64,000 nt of DNA from Aquirufa ecclesiirivi. GTDB taxonomy: Bacteria > Bacteroidota > Bacteroidia > Cytophagales > Spirosomataceae. This document shows, piece by piece, positions 25,072 through 33,294 of the stretch; positions within the stretch are counted from its first letter, which is position 1, and every line of letters starts with the position of its first letter. The DNA lies in NCBI RefSeq assembly GCF_011250515.1, contig NZ_JAANOP010000005.1:188877-252876 (forward strand), read 5' to 3'. Made by a program: the position numbers and the translations under genes. The notes below the pieces were generated by a model. It saw only the letters and a program-made list of their open reading frames with translations, had not been told where the DNA came from and made no database searches.

Positions 25072-27522
25072 TTACAAGCGAATGGAAAGTCCAACCAAAA
25101 AGTTAAATCCTGCCTGAGGATATTGAAAGTTCTCCGTAATTACTTTTTGTTCATATACATAGCTGTACGTATATCCATTAGATGAGTACAAAGTATTCGC
25201 TACATTATTTAACAACAAACTAGCTTGTAAATTCTTTGCCCAACTCGTCTTTATTGGATAAGTTAAACGAATATCCTGAGTCCAATAAGCTTTCAATTTC
25301 CTATTTTCATCTGATGTATTATCTAAATATTGCTGACCCACATATTTAGTTAACAAGCTCGTTTCCAAACCTTTCCAAGTATAAGTCAATTGACTTCCGG
25401 CGATGGACGATGGAGAATAAGCGATATCCGTAGTTCCATGATTCACGATTTTAACGCCATAAGTATCATAATCTGAAATACTTTCTACAAAATTCAGGAC
25501 CTTGTTCTGACTTAAAGTAAGATTAGCCTGCCAAGTAAATTGATTGGACAATCGGTAGTTCAAACTAGCTTCTATTCCCATCCGATAACTATCAGGCACA
25601 TTCGTTCTAATGGCCTCACCCACACTATTAACAGCACCAGTCAAGACCAATTGATCGCGATACTGCATTCGATACAAATTCAATTGAAATGAATAATTAG
25701 AAGCCGTTCTTTCAAAACCCAATTCAAAATCCGTCAAAAACTCGGATCGTGGAGTCGTGCCAGGATTGTCGATAAAATCTTGTCGACTAGGCTCTTTACT
25801 ACCTACTGCCAAAGAACCATACATTTTACTTGATTCACTTAGTTGATGCGTCAAGCCAAATTTAGGATTAAAGAAATTATACGTCCAAATTTGACTTATA
25901 TCCTGCATTTTATCGGCAGTTCCTTGCATGGAATAGCCCACAGTACGGTACTGCAAGTCCAGGTAACTTTGCCATTTAGCGGCCAAAGCATAATTCATTT
26001 TGACAAACATATTCAAATCGGTTTTTTGCGATCTGCTCTGATACCAGCGATGACCCAAATAAGAATTTGGCAAATTGTCGCCTGAAATGACTTCTCCAAA
26101 ATGCCGACCCACATAACGGCTCCATGCACCGCCAAAAGTAAATTTAAATCCTTGATTCGCATCGTAATTTAAGGCAAAAGTGCTTCCATAAAAATCATTA
26201 TCCAGCCATTTCCTTCTGACCAAATTGGTGTTTGTCAATTGGACCGATCCGAGATTGATGGGAGCTAAACCATACTTCGATAAACTAGCATCAGCTTTAT
26301 ACTCTTCGTAATAACCTCTTCCATAGGTATAATGCCCATTTAGGTCTAAATTCCAATGAGCCCCCAAGCTATGGTGCGTCAAGAATTGATAATGATCTTG
26401 GGCATAATTATCTGTTTGATTGGGATAGGTATAATAATTATAAGTCCTTCCGCTCTCCAACAAATTTTGGGCATCCGCTTCACCTAACCCATTTCGCGCT
26501 ATGTAAGCATTCATTCCTGCGATGTCATTATTCACCCTACTTTCAGGAGTTCCATACCAAGATTGAAACGTTTTTTCTTTTCCAATGAAATAATTCAATC
26601 GAAAAAAAGATTTCTTAGCAAAATAAGCGGTCGACAAATACACCGATTGCAAATTGGAAGACGCTCGGTCTAGATAACCCGTTGAAACCACACGAGACAA
26701 TCGACCATCGATGGTCCATTTCCCTCCCAATAAACCTGTTCCAAGTTTTAAGGTGGATTTTAATGTTCCAAATGAGCCTCCAGAAACATTTATTTCGGCA
26801 TAAGGATCTTTTTCAAAACTATTGGTTTGCATATTCACCGAACCGCCAAATGCTCCCGCTCCATTGGTGGAGGTTCCAACCCCACGCTGAATTTGAACAG
26901 AGGCTACCGAACTAGCAAAATCAGGCATATTCACCCAATAGGTTCCTTGTGATTCTGAATCATTCACCGGAATTCCATTGATGGTCACATTCACACGAGT
27001 AGCATCAGAACCACGGATACGAATGCCCGTATATCCAACTCCAGCTCCTGCATCGGATGTTGTCACAATGGATGGTGTGAAATTGAGCAATACCGGCATA
27101 TCCTGACCTAAATTTGACTTAGATAATTCTTTAGCCCCCACATTCGTATAAGCCATCGCTGAGTTTCCATCTGCTCGAGTAGCTCTAACAACCACTTCAT
27201 CGTTTAAAAATGATGATTTTTTCAGCTGAATACTGATGGATTTTTCTGAAGAATTTAATACCCTAGTTTGGGTTTCAAATCCAATAAAATGAATCGAAAT
27301 GCTCACCGATGATTGCGTGCTACTTATGACAAAATGGCCCTTACTATCTGTAACGGTACCTCGCTGGCTATCTTTTAGCTGAATATTCGCCCCCCAAAGA
27401 GCTTGGGAGTTTTCTTGGTCTACGACCGTCCCTTCCCAACGGAAGGTTTTCTGCGCCCAAACTGGCACAGCCATCATGGCAATGACTACAATAAGAAAAA
27501 TTTGTGTCGTTATCTTTTTCAT
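25072..27522 (-). CDS. TonB-dependent receptor, likely thiamine-related
   Basis: 816 residues from ATG at 27522; a TTG six codons upstream is rejected because ATG gives a clean signal peptide (MKKITTQIFLIVVIAMM). Domains: signal peptide, CarboxypepD_reg-like domain (about 25-110), TonB plug (about 125-230, with IRIRGSDATRVNVTINGIPVN) and a 22-strand-type barrel to the end. It imports a large or scarce nutrient across the outer membrane. The TPP riboswitch just upstream points to thiamine, a thiamine precursor or a thiamine phosphate. No inner-membrane PnuT-like transporter or thi gene lies nearby. Confidence 0.93.
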   Translation of the reverse strand: MKKITTQIFLIVVIAMMAVPVWAQKTFRWEGTVVDQENSQALWGANIQLKDSQRGTVTDSKGHFVISSTQSSVSISIHFIGFETQTRVLNSSEKSISIQLKKSSFLNDEVVVRATRADGNSAMAYTNVGAKELSKSNLGQDMPVLLNFTPSIVTTSDAGAGVGYTGIRIRGSDATRVNVTINGIPVNDSESQGTYWVNMPDFASSVASVQIQRGVGTSTNGAGAFGGSVNMQTNSFEKDPYAEINVSGGSFGTLKSTLKLGTGLLGGKWTIDGRLSRVVSTGYLDRASSNLQSVYLSTAYFAKKSFFRLNYFIGKEKTFQSWYGTPESRVNNDIAGMNAYIARNGLGEADAQNLLESGRTYNYYTYPNQTDNYAQDHYQFLTHHSLGAHWNLDLNGHYTYGRGYYEEYKADASLSKYGLAPINLGSVQLTNTNLVRRKWLDNDFYGSTFALNYDANQGFKFTFGGAWSRYVGRHFGEVISGDNLPNSYLGHRWYQSRSQKTDLNMFVKMNYALAAKWQSYLDLQYRTVGYSMQGTADKMQDISQIWTYNFFNPKFGLTHQLSESSKMYGSLAVGSKEPSRQDFIDNPGTTPRSEFLTDFELGFERTASNYSFQLNLYRMQYRDQLVLTGAVNSVGEAIRTNVPDSYRMGIEASLNYRLSNQFTWQANLTLSQNKVLNFVESISDYDTYGVKIVNHGTTDIAYSPSSIAGSQLTYTWKGLETSLLTKYVGQQYLDNTSDENRKLKAYWTQDIRLTYPIKTSWAKNLQASLLLNNVANTLYSSNGYTYSYVYEQKVITENFQYPQAGFNFLVGLSIRL

Positions 27523-27628
27523 TTTTGAAAAGTTTAACAACAGGTAAAGGAGTCAAATCCTGTCTGATTTAACATGCTAACCCTTACATCGATGATTTTT
27601 TTGAGTTTTCAGCGCTAAAAACTCGACA

Positions 27629-27701
27629 AAATCCCTTCGTCGGTACTAACCGAATCAGGTTCAATGGGTATAATCTCAGCCCAAATATTTGGGCACCCCT
27701 T
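27629..27701 (-). ncRNA. TPP (THI element) riboswitch
   Basis: Read on the minus strand the region has all the conserved blocks of a TPP riboswitch in order: GGGGTGCC (27692-27699), CTGAGA (27674-27679), ACCC, GAACCTGAT (27654-27662), GTACCGACGAAGGGAT (27631-27646). It lies 107 bases before the TonB receptor start. An expression platform is not obvious: a hairpin at 27603-27624 has no T-run, so control may act on translation. TPP binding should lower receptor synthesis. Confidence 0.95.
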
Positions 27702-27713
27702 TTTGTGGATACA

Positions 27714-27742
27714 CAAAGATACAAAAATTCCTACCTTTGCAA
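27714..27742 (-). promoter_or_regulatory. Promoter for the TPP-riboswitch transcript
   Basis: On the minus strand TTG (27740-27742), 18 bases, then TATCTTTG (27714-27721) matches TTG-N18/20-TAnnTTTG. Transcription would begin about 5-10 bases before the riboswitch. It overlaps the mfd -7 element on the other strand. Confidence 0.6.
27732..27739 (+). promoter_or_regulatory. Putative -7 element of mfd
   Basis: TACCTTTG, 41 bases before the mfd ATG. The best TTG (27703-27705) is 26 bases away, so only the -7 element is supported. It lies inside the TPP-switch promoter of the opposite strand. Confidence 0.5.
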
Positions 27743-27780
27743 GCCCTAAGAAAAAATTGGCTGCCCTGATTCGGTAGATT

Positions 27781-30700
27781 ATGATTGTAAAAGATTTTAT
27801 TGCCCAATACCAACACGATGGAATTATTCAAACTCTTTCTTCGCAGATTCATCATGCCCAAAAAGGAAGCAAATTCCATGTAAAAGGCTTATCTGGCTCG
27901 CTAGACGCTATCCTGATGGCTGCCACCAAACAAGAAAAAAGACCTTATCTACTGATTTGCGAGGAAAAAGAAGAGGCCCATTACCTCCTGAATGACTTAC
28001 AGTCTTTAGTAGGAGATGCGGAGGTTTTACTATTTCCGATGTCCCATAAAAAACCCTATGAATGGGAAGAAATAGATAATGCCAATGTATTGATGCGTGC
28101 CGAGGTACTCAATGTACTCAGTAATTTATCATCCAAAGACACTTACATTGTCACCTACCCAGAGGCATTAAGTGAAAAAGTAATCAATCGAAAATCACTG
28201 GTTAAGAATACCCTTTCTATTCGGGTTGGGGATAAAATAGATCCCAATTTTGTAGCAGAAACGCTCAACGAATATGATTTTGAGCGAACCGATTTTGTCT
28301 ATGAAGCAGGTCAATATTCCGTTCGTGGAGGAATATTAGATGTATTTTCGTATGCGACAGAGTTCCCCTATCGACTAGATTTTTTCGGAAATGAAGTAGA
28401 TAGCATTCGAACATTCCATCCAGAAACTCAACTTTCCATTCAGTCCGTTTCTGCCATGCACCTCATCCCTGATGTGCAAACTAAGCTCATTCAAGAAAGT
28501 AGAGAAAGCTTTTTGAGTTTCTTCCCAGAAAACAGCATCATTTGGATAAAAGACCAAGATATGCTCTTGGAAATCATTCAAAATTACTTCCAAAAAACAC
28601 ATGATGCTTTTGAAGAACTGAAAAGTCGGGGTAGCGACATTCAACTTATGTCTGATCCTTCCGAACGTTGGGAGAGTAAAAAAGAATTTTTGAAGTCCCT
28701 CAACCAATTTACCCAAGTAGAATACGGGAAAAGAAATCACTTGAAAAATGCGGAATCCATTACGTATGCTTCTAAAAACCCTGGGGCATTTCATAAGGAT
28801 TTCGAACGATTAGCGGGTGCTTTGCTCGATAACCAAACGCAAGGCTATCAAAATATCATTTGTTCCGAATCTTCCCGTCAACTAGAACGACTGGAAGTCA
28901 TTTTCAACGAATTAAATACCTCGATTCAATTTAAAAACCTACAAATTACGTTACGCGAAGGTTTCATTGATGAGCAAACAAAAATAGCTTTTTATCCTGA
29001 CCACCAACTTTTTGATCGTTTTCATCGATTCAAAGAGAAAAACAAATTTTCTAAAAATAAAGCCCTGACTTTAAAGGAATTAAGGAGTTTACAGGTAGGG
29101 GACTTTGTTACGCACATTGATTATGGAATTGGCCGATTTGCTGGTTTAAACTTGATTGAAACATCCAATGGCGAACAAGAAGTCATTCGACTAATATATC
29201 GGGATGATGATGTCCTTTCGGTATCCATTCATGCTTTACATAAAATTTCTAAATATTCGGGGAAAGAAGGTGCGCCTCCGAGTATGTCTAAATTAGGTTC
29301 TCCAGATTGGGACAACAAAAAATCGAGAGTCAAAAAACAGGTAAAAGACATTGCCAAAGAGTTAATTTCCTTGTATGCCAAAAGGAAATCGGCACCCGGT
29401 TTTTCTTTTTCTCCCGATACCTATTTGCAGGCCGAATTAGAATCTTCCTTTTTATATGAAGATACCCCCGACCAAGCAAAAGCGACACAAGATGTGAAAG
29501 CCGACATGGAAAAACCTCACCCCATGGACCGACTGGTTTGTGGAGATGTTGGTTTTGGAAAGACCGAAATTGCGGTAAGAGCTGCCTTTAAAGCCGTAGC
29601 AGATTCCAAGCAAGTAGCTGTTTTAGTACCTACGACGGTTTTGGCAATGCAACATTTTAGAACCTTTCATGATCGATTGGCTGCATTTCCTTGTAAGGTG
29701 GAATACATCAACCGATTTAAGTCGCCGAAACAAATCAAAGAAACTCTCGATCGAGTGGCGAAAGGTGTGACCGACATTTTAATTGGTACCCACCGTTTGG
29801 TCAATAAAGATGTTGTTTTCAAAAATTTGGGCCTTATGATCATTGATGAGGAACAAAAATTTGGAGTGAAGGTCAAAGATCGCTTGAAAGAAATGCGAGT
29901 AGATGTGGATGTATTAACGCTGACCGCCACTCCTATTCCGCGAACCTTACACTTTTCACTCATGGGTGCGAGGGATTTATCCATTATTGCCACACCTCCT
30001 CCGAACCGCCAGCCAGTGGAAACCAAATTGGTTGTATTAAATGATGAACTTTTACGAGATGGAATTAGAGAGGAATTATCGAGAAATGGACAGGTTTTTG
30101 TGGTCTACAACCGAATTGGAGAACTAGAAAGTATAGCCAATCGAATATTACGTTTGGTACCGGATGCCAAAATTGCGGTAGCTCACGGACAAATGGACGG
30201 TGATAAATTAGAAAAAATCATGTTGGGATTCATTGAGGGTCATTATGACGTATTAGTGGCCACCAATATCATTGAATCTGGATTAGATATTCCGAATGCG
30301 AATACCATTTTTATCATCAATGCCAATAATTTTGGTTTATCTGATTTACATCAAATGCGGGGACGCGTCGGTCGATCCAATAAAAAAGCCTATTGCTATT
30401 TAGTAACACCTTCCCTGGCGAATTTGACCAGTGATGCCCGTAAAAGATTAAGCGCACTGGAAGAATTTTCCGACTTAGGGGATGGGATCAAAGTAGCCAT
30501 GCGCGATTTAGATATACGTGGAGCAGGGAACTTGTTAGGAGCAGAACAAAGCGGGTTCATCAATGATTTAGGCTATGATATGTACCACAAAATCCTAGAT
30601 GAAGCCGTTCAGGAATTGAAAGAAAACGAATTTAAAGCCTTATTTGAGGCTGATTTACAGGAAGTTGCCGAGACATTAAAAGTAGATTGCCAAATTGAGA

Positions 30701-31131
30701 CAGATATGCGGGTTTTAATTCCTGATACCTATGTTCAAAGTATTTCCGAACGATTAGCCTTATATACTCGATTGGATGAAATAGATCATGAAGAAGATCT
30801 AAACAAATTCATTCAAGAAGTAGAAGACCGTTTTGGCAAATTACCTCAAGAGGTCAGTGATATGATCGAATTAGTGAAATGTCGCTGGAAAGCACAAGTT
30901 TTAGGAATTGAAAAAATACTGCTAAAAAACAATATCCTTAAACTTCATTTCGTTTCATCTGAGACACACCAAAAACATGCTAGTTCCATTGTTTTGAAGG
31001 TCATCAATTTTGTAAATACTCGAAAAGGACAGTGTCAATTGAGAGAAAAAGCCAACAAATTGATTCTTCAAGTAGACCGAATCAGTAGTATTGACGAATT
31101 AAATACTATTTTAGTGGATATTTTAGGCTAG
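27781..31131 (+). CDS. mfd: Transcription-repair coupling factor Mfd
   Basis: 1116 residues, close to the usual 1100-1180. Order: N-terminal UvrB-homology region (about 1-360), RNA-polymerase-interaction domain (about 430-500, opening LRSLQVGDFVTHIDYGIGRFAG), RecG-like translocase with Walker A GDVGFGKTE near 588 and DEEQ near 690, then the TRG and C-terminal domain. It removes stalled RNA polymerase at lesions and recruits UvrA. ATG at 27781; the promoter overlaps the TPP-switch promoter on the other strand. It is followed closely by gldJ, which has its own promoter. Confidence 0.96.
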   Translation: MIVKDFIAQYQHDGIIQTLSSQIHHAQKGSKFHVKGLSGSLDAILMAATKQEKRPYLLICEEKEEAHYLLNDLQSLVGDAEVLLFPMSHKKPYEWEEIDNANVLMRAEVLNVLSNLSSKDTYIVTYPEALSEKVINRKSLVKNTLSIRVGDKIDPNFVAETLNEYDFERTDFVYEAGQYSVRGGILDVFSYATEFPYRLDFFGNEVDSIRTFHPETQLSIQSVSAMHLIPDVQTKLIQESRESFLSFFPENSIIWIKDQDMLLEIIQNYFQKTHDAFEELKSRGSDIQLMSDPSERWESKKEFLKSLNQFTQVEYGKRNHLKNAESITYASKNPGAFHKDFERLAGALLDNQTQGYQNIICSESSRQLERLEVIFNELNTSIQFKNLQITLREGFIDEQTKIAFYPDHQLFDRFHRFKEKNKFSKNKALTLKELRSLQVGDFVTHIDYGIGRFAGLNLIETSNGEQEVIRLIYRDDDVLSVSIHALHKISKYSGKEGAPPSMSKLGSPDWDNKKSRVKKQVKDIAKELISLYAKRKSAPGFSFSPDTYLQAELESSFLYEDTPDQAKATQDVKADMEKPHPMDRLVCGDVGFGKTEIAVRAAFKAVADSKQVAVLVPTTVLAMQHFRTFHDRLAAFPCKVEYINRFKSPKQIKETLDRVAKGVTDILIGTHRLVNKDVVFKNLGLMIIDEEQKFGVKVKDRLKEMRVDVDVLTLTATPIPRTLHFSLMGARDLSIIATPPPNRQPVETKLVVLNDELLRDGIREELSRNGQVFVVYNRIGELESIANRILRLVPDAKIAVAHGQMDGDKLEKIMLGFIEGHYDVLVATNIIESGLDIPNANTIFIINANNFGLSDLHQMRGRVGRSNKKAYCYLVTPSLANLTSDARKRLSALEEFSDLGDGIKVAMRDLDIRGAGNLLGAEQSGFINDLGYDMYHKILDEAVQELKENEFKALFEADLQEVAETLKVDCQIETDMRVLIPDTYVQSISERLALYTRLDEIDHEEDLNKFIQEVEDRFGKLPQEVSDMIELVKCRWKAQVLGIEKILLKNNILKLHFVSSETHQKHASSIVLKVINFVNTRKGQCQLREKANKLILQVDRISSIDELNTILVDILG

Positions 31132-31133
31132 TT

Positions 31134-31164
31134 TTGAGCTTATTAATTGAATTTTATACCTTTG
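31134..31164 (+). promoter_or_regulatory. Promoter of gldJ
   Basis: TTG (31134-31136), 20 bases, then TACCTTTG (31157-31164). It starts three bases after the mfd stop and precedes the ATG at 31195 by 30 bases. Confidence 0.65.
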
Positions 31165-31194
31165 CTTTTCAAATTCTTACGATAAAAGATATCA

Positions 31195-32454
31195 ATGATT
31201 GCTAAATTGAAAATTGTAATGGGGATTTGTGCTAGTGTATTTCTCTTGACATCATGTCCAAGTGGAATCAAAACTGGCGTAAAACCTAGCAGTGTAAATA
31301 TCGGTTCAAAATCCTCTGCCACAGGCATTTCCTATAACCAAAAGGGTGGATTTCAAGTAGATAAAAAATTCAGTGGTCAATTAACAGGCCCTAATTTGGT
31401 GTTTATTGAAGGTGGCCGTTTCACCATGGGTTCTTTAGAAGAGGATGTATTGGGGATGCATGACAACGTAGAAAGAACGGTATCTGTTCAATCTTTTTAC
31501 ATGGATGAAACAGAAATCGCTAACGTTCATTATTTAGAATATTTATATTCGGTTCAAAAAGACTCCACACAAGATTTTTACGAATCTGCTTTACCCGATA
31601 CGACTGTTTGGAAAAACGACTTAGCATTTAATGATCCTTACGTGGAGCAATATTTGCGTTTTCCGGGCTTCCGTATGTATCCAGTAGTGGGTATTTCTTG
31701 GAAACAAGTAAATGATTACTGCGTTTGGAGAACAGCCGCTGTCAATCAGCAATTGGCAGGTTCAGATAAAGTCAAAGAAAAGAAACCTAAAAAAGGAGCT
31801 GCTACTGCTGGTACTGCCGCTACAGCAGCCACGACAAGAACCAATACAACGGCTCGTTTGACTATTGAATCAGGCCGAGTTCTGCCTTCTTACCGTCTAC
31901 CTACTGAAGCTGAATGGGAATACGCAGCTAAAGCCATGATTGGAACGCAACAGGAAGATGAGAACCAAATCAACCAACGTATTTATCCTTGGGATGGACC
32001 ATCGTTACGCCAGTCGCAAGGAAAAGCCAGAGGAACCATGTTGGCAAACTTCAAACGTGGACGTGGTGATTATGCTGGTATAGCTGGAAAATCCAATGAC
32101 GGAGCTATTATTACAACAGAAGTCTACAAATACCCACCAAATGATTTTGGTTTATATCAAATGGCAGGTAACGTAAATGAGTGGGTGCAAGACTTATATC
32201 GCCCTCTTTCATTTCAAGACTTCAATGATTTAAACCCAATACGTAGAAACGAAAAATTAGATAAAGCGAGTCGTTACGACAGCAAAAACAATAATTCATT
32301 GATTGATAACAAGGTTCGCGTATACAAAGGTGGATCTTGGTCAGATGTGGCTTATTGGTTGGCACCAGGTACTCGTCGTTATTTGGATGAAGATTCTGCT
32401 ACAGCTACCATCGGATTCCGTTGTGCGATGATTTCCGCGGGAACGAACAAATAA
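31195..32454 (+). CDS. gldJ: GldJ-like gliding-motility lipoprotein (SUMF1/FGE domain)
   Basis: 419 residues. Lipoprotein signal with Cys21 (SVFLLTSC), then a Ser-rich stretch and an FGE-sulfatase/SUMF1-like domain (about 65-415, from GPNLVFIEGGRFTMGS to STRRYLDEDSATATIGFRCAM-type end). GldJ is needed for gliding and type IX secretion in Bacteroidota, attached to the outer membrane or periplasm. An Ala/Thr-rich, lysine-led insertion (about 197-224, KEKKPKKGAA then repeated Ala-Thr) interrupts the domain. GldK, a paralogue, shares this domain, so the name is likely but not certain. Its terminator lies in the convergent comF gene. Confidence 0.85.
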   Translation: MIAKLKIVMGICASVFLLTSCPSGIKTGVKPSSVNIGSKSSATGISYNQKGGFQVDKKFSGQLTGPNLVFIEGGRFTMGSLEEDVLGMHDNVERTVSVQSFYMDETEIANVHYLEYLYSVQKDSTQDFYESALPDTTVWKNDLAFNDPYVEQYLRFPGFRMYPVVGISWKQVNDYCVWRTAAVNQQLAGSDKVKEKKPKKGAATAGTAATAATTRTNTTARLTIESGRVLPSYRLPTEAEWEYAAKAMIGTQQEDENQINQRIYPWDGPSLRQSQGKARGTMLANFKRGRGDYAGIAGKSNDGAIITTEVYKYPPNDFGLYQMAGNVNEWVQDLYRPLSFQDFNDLNPIRRNEKLDKASRYDSKNNNSLIDNKVRVYKGGSWSDVAYWLAPGTRRYLDEDSATATIGFRCAMISAGTNK

Positions 32455-32465
32455 CATTGACTCTT

Positions 32466-33146
32466 TTACGGTAAAGCCGCCAGAGCTAAAAAAGACACTT
32501 GTCTAGCTCCGGCGGCTTTTATTTTTTTCCCCAATGCCAGCATGGTGGCTCCTGTGGTTAAGGTATCATCGACAATTAACACATGCTTCCCTTGAAAAAG
32601 TGATGGATCCGATACCTGAAATACGTCTTCCAATCCACTAAATCGCTCTTGTCGATTTTGATGAATCAAAGTTTGACTATTCTTGATTCTTTCTACCCCA
32701 GTCATTAAGATAGGAATTTGCGTACTTTGGGATATTCCTTCAGCAATGCAAAGCGCTTGATTGTATCCTCGTTGATTCATTCTTTGTTGGTGCATGGGAA
32801 TAGGAAGAATAAGCTCGTAGGCTGAAGGCCAATTGTACTTATTTAATTCTGCACCACACCAAATCCCTAGAAATCGACCTAAATCTTGGGCTCCTTTGTA
32901 TTTAATTTGATGCATGAGGTGCTGAACTCGGCCTCCTTCAGAAAATAAAAAGAAACAATGTACATCCTGATAATCCATCCATCCGTCAAATTTCAGACGA
33001 AGCCAATTAGGCTTTAGAAGGAATAAACCTGGCCTTGGGAGCTCTAATCGACACGGAGTACAAAGGAAATTTTCTGATTCCAATAGGGTCTTGGAACACG
33101 CAAAACAAACTTCCGGATAAAGCAATTGTAAAATGCGCTTAAACAT
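32466..33146 (-). CDS. comF: ComF family amidophosphoribosyltransferase-like protein
   Basis: 226 residues. The N-terminal zinc ribbon has CFACSK and CTPC pairs (about 15-35); the C-terminal phosphoribosyltransferase domain ends with the PRPP-binding VLIVDDTLTTGATM near 188. ComF is required for DNA uptake in competent bacteria and is widespread. Its last codons coincide with the terminator of the convergent gldJ gene, 11 bases away. It is divergent from fusA, whose promoter lies just before the comF start. Confidence 0.92.
   Translation of the reverse strand: MFKRILQLLYPEVCFACSKTLLESENFLCTPCRLELPRPGLFLLKPNWLRLKFDGWMDYQDVHCFFLFSEGGRVQHLMHQIKYKGAQDLGRFLGIWCGAELNKYNWPSAYELILPIPMHQQRMNQRGYNQALCIAEGISQSTQIPILMTGVERIKNSQTLIHQNRQERFSGLEDVFQVSDPSLFQGKHVLIVDDTLTTGATMLALGKKIKAAGARQVSFLALAALP
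32473..32527 (+). terminator. gldJ terminator inside the comF 3' coding end
   Basis: AAAGCCGCCAGAGCTA (32473-32488) pairs with TAGCTCCGGCGGCTTT (32504-32519) with one mismatch, followed by TATTTTTTT on the plus strand. The stem also codes for the last residues of ComF (ends AALP), so one DNA segment serves as both. Confidence 0.85.
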
Positions 33147-33158
33147 TTGAAAAAAGTT

Positions 33159-33187
33159 TTGTATTTAATTAAGATTCAGTAATTTTG
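33159..33187 (+). promoter_or_regulatory. Promoter of fusA
   Basis: TTG (33159-33161), 18 bases, then TAATTTTG (33180-33187), leaving a leader of about 100 bases before the ATG at 33295. Confidence 0.65.
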
Positions 33188-33294
33188 CACCCCTAAATAA
33201 GAACCTAAAGTTTACATCCTAAAACCATGTTGCTCAAGTTCTTGATAATCTTAGAGAAGAGTAAAAACACTTATATCATAATTAACCTTTAAAA

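Noticed and set aside
27599-27624. Hairpin behind the TPP riboswitch as a terminator
   Set aside because: On the minus strand it is followed by A, not T, so it does not fit an intrinsic terminator.
28375-28794. 139-codon open frame antisense to mfd
   Set aside because: It lies wholly within mfd, has no start signal or known motif, and mirrors codon bias of the real gene.
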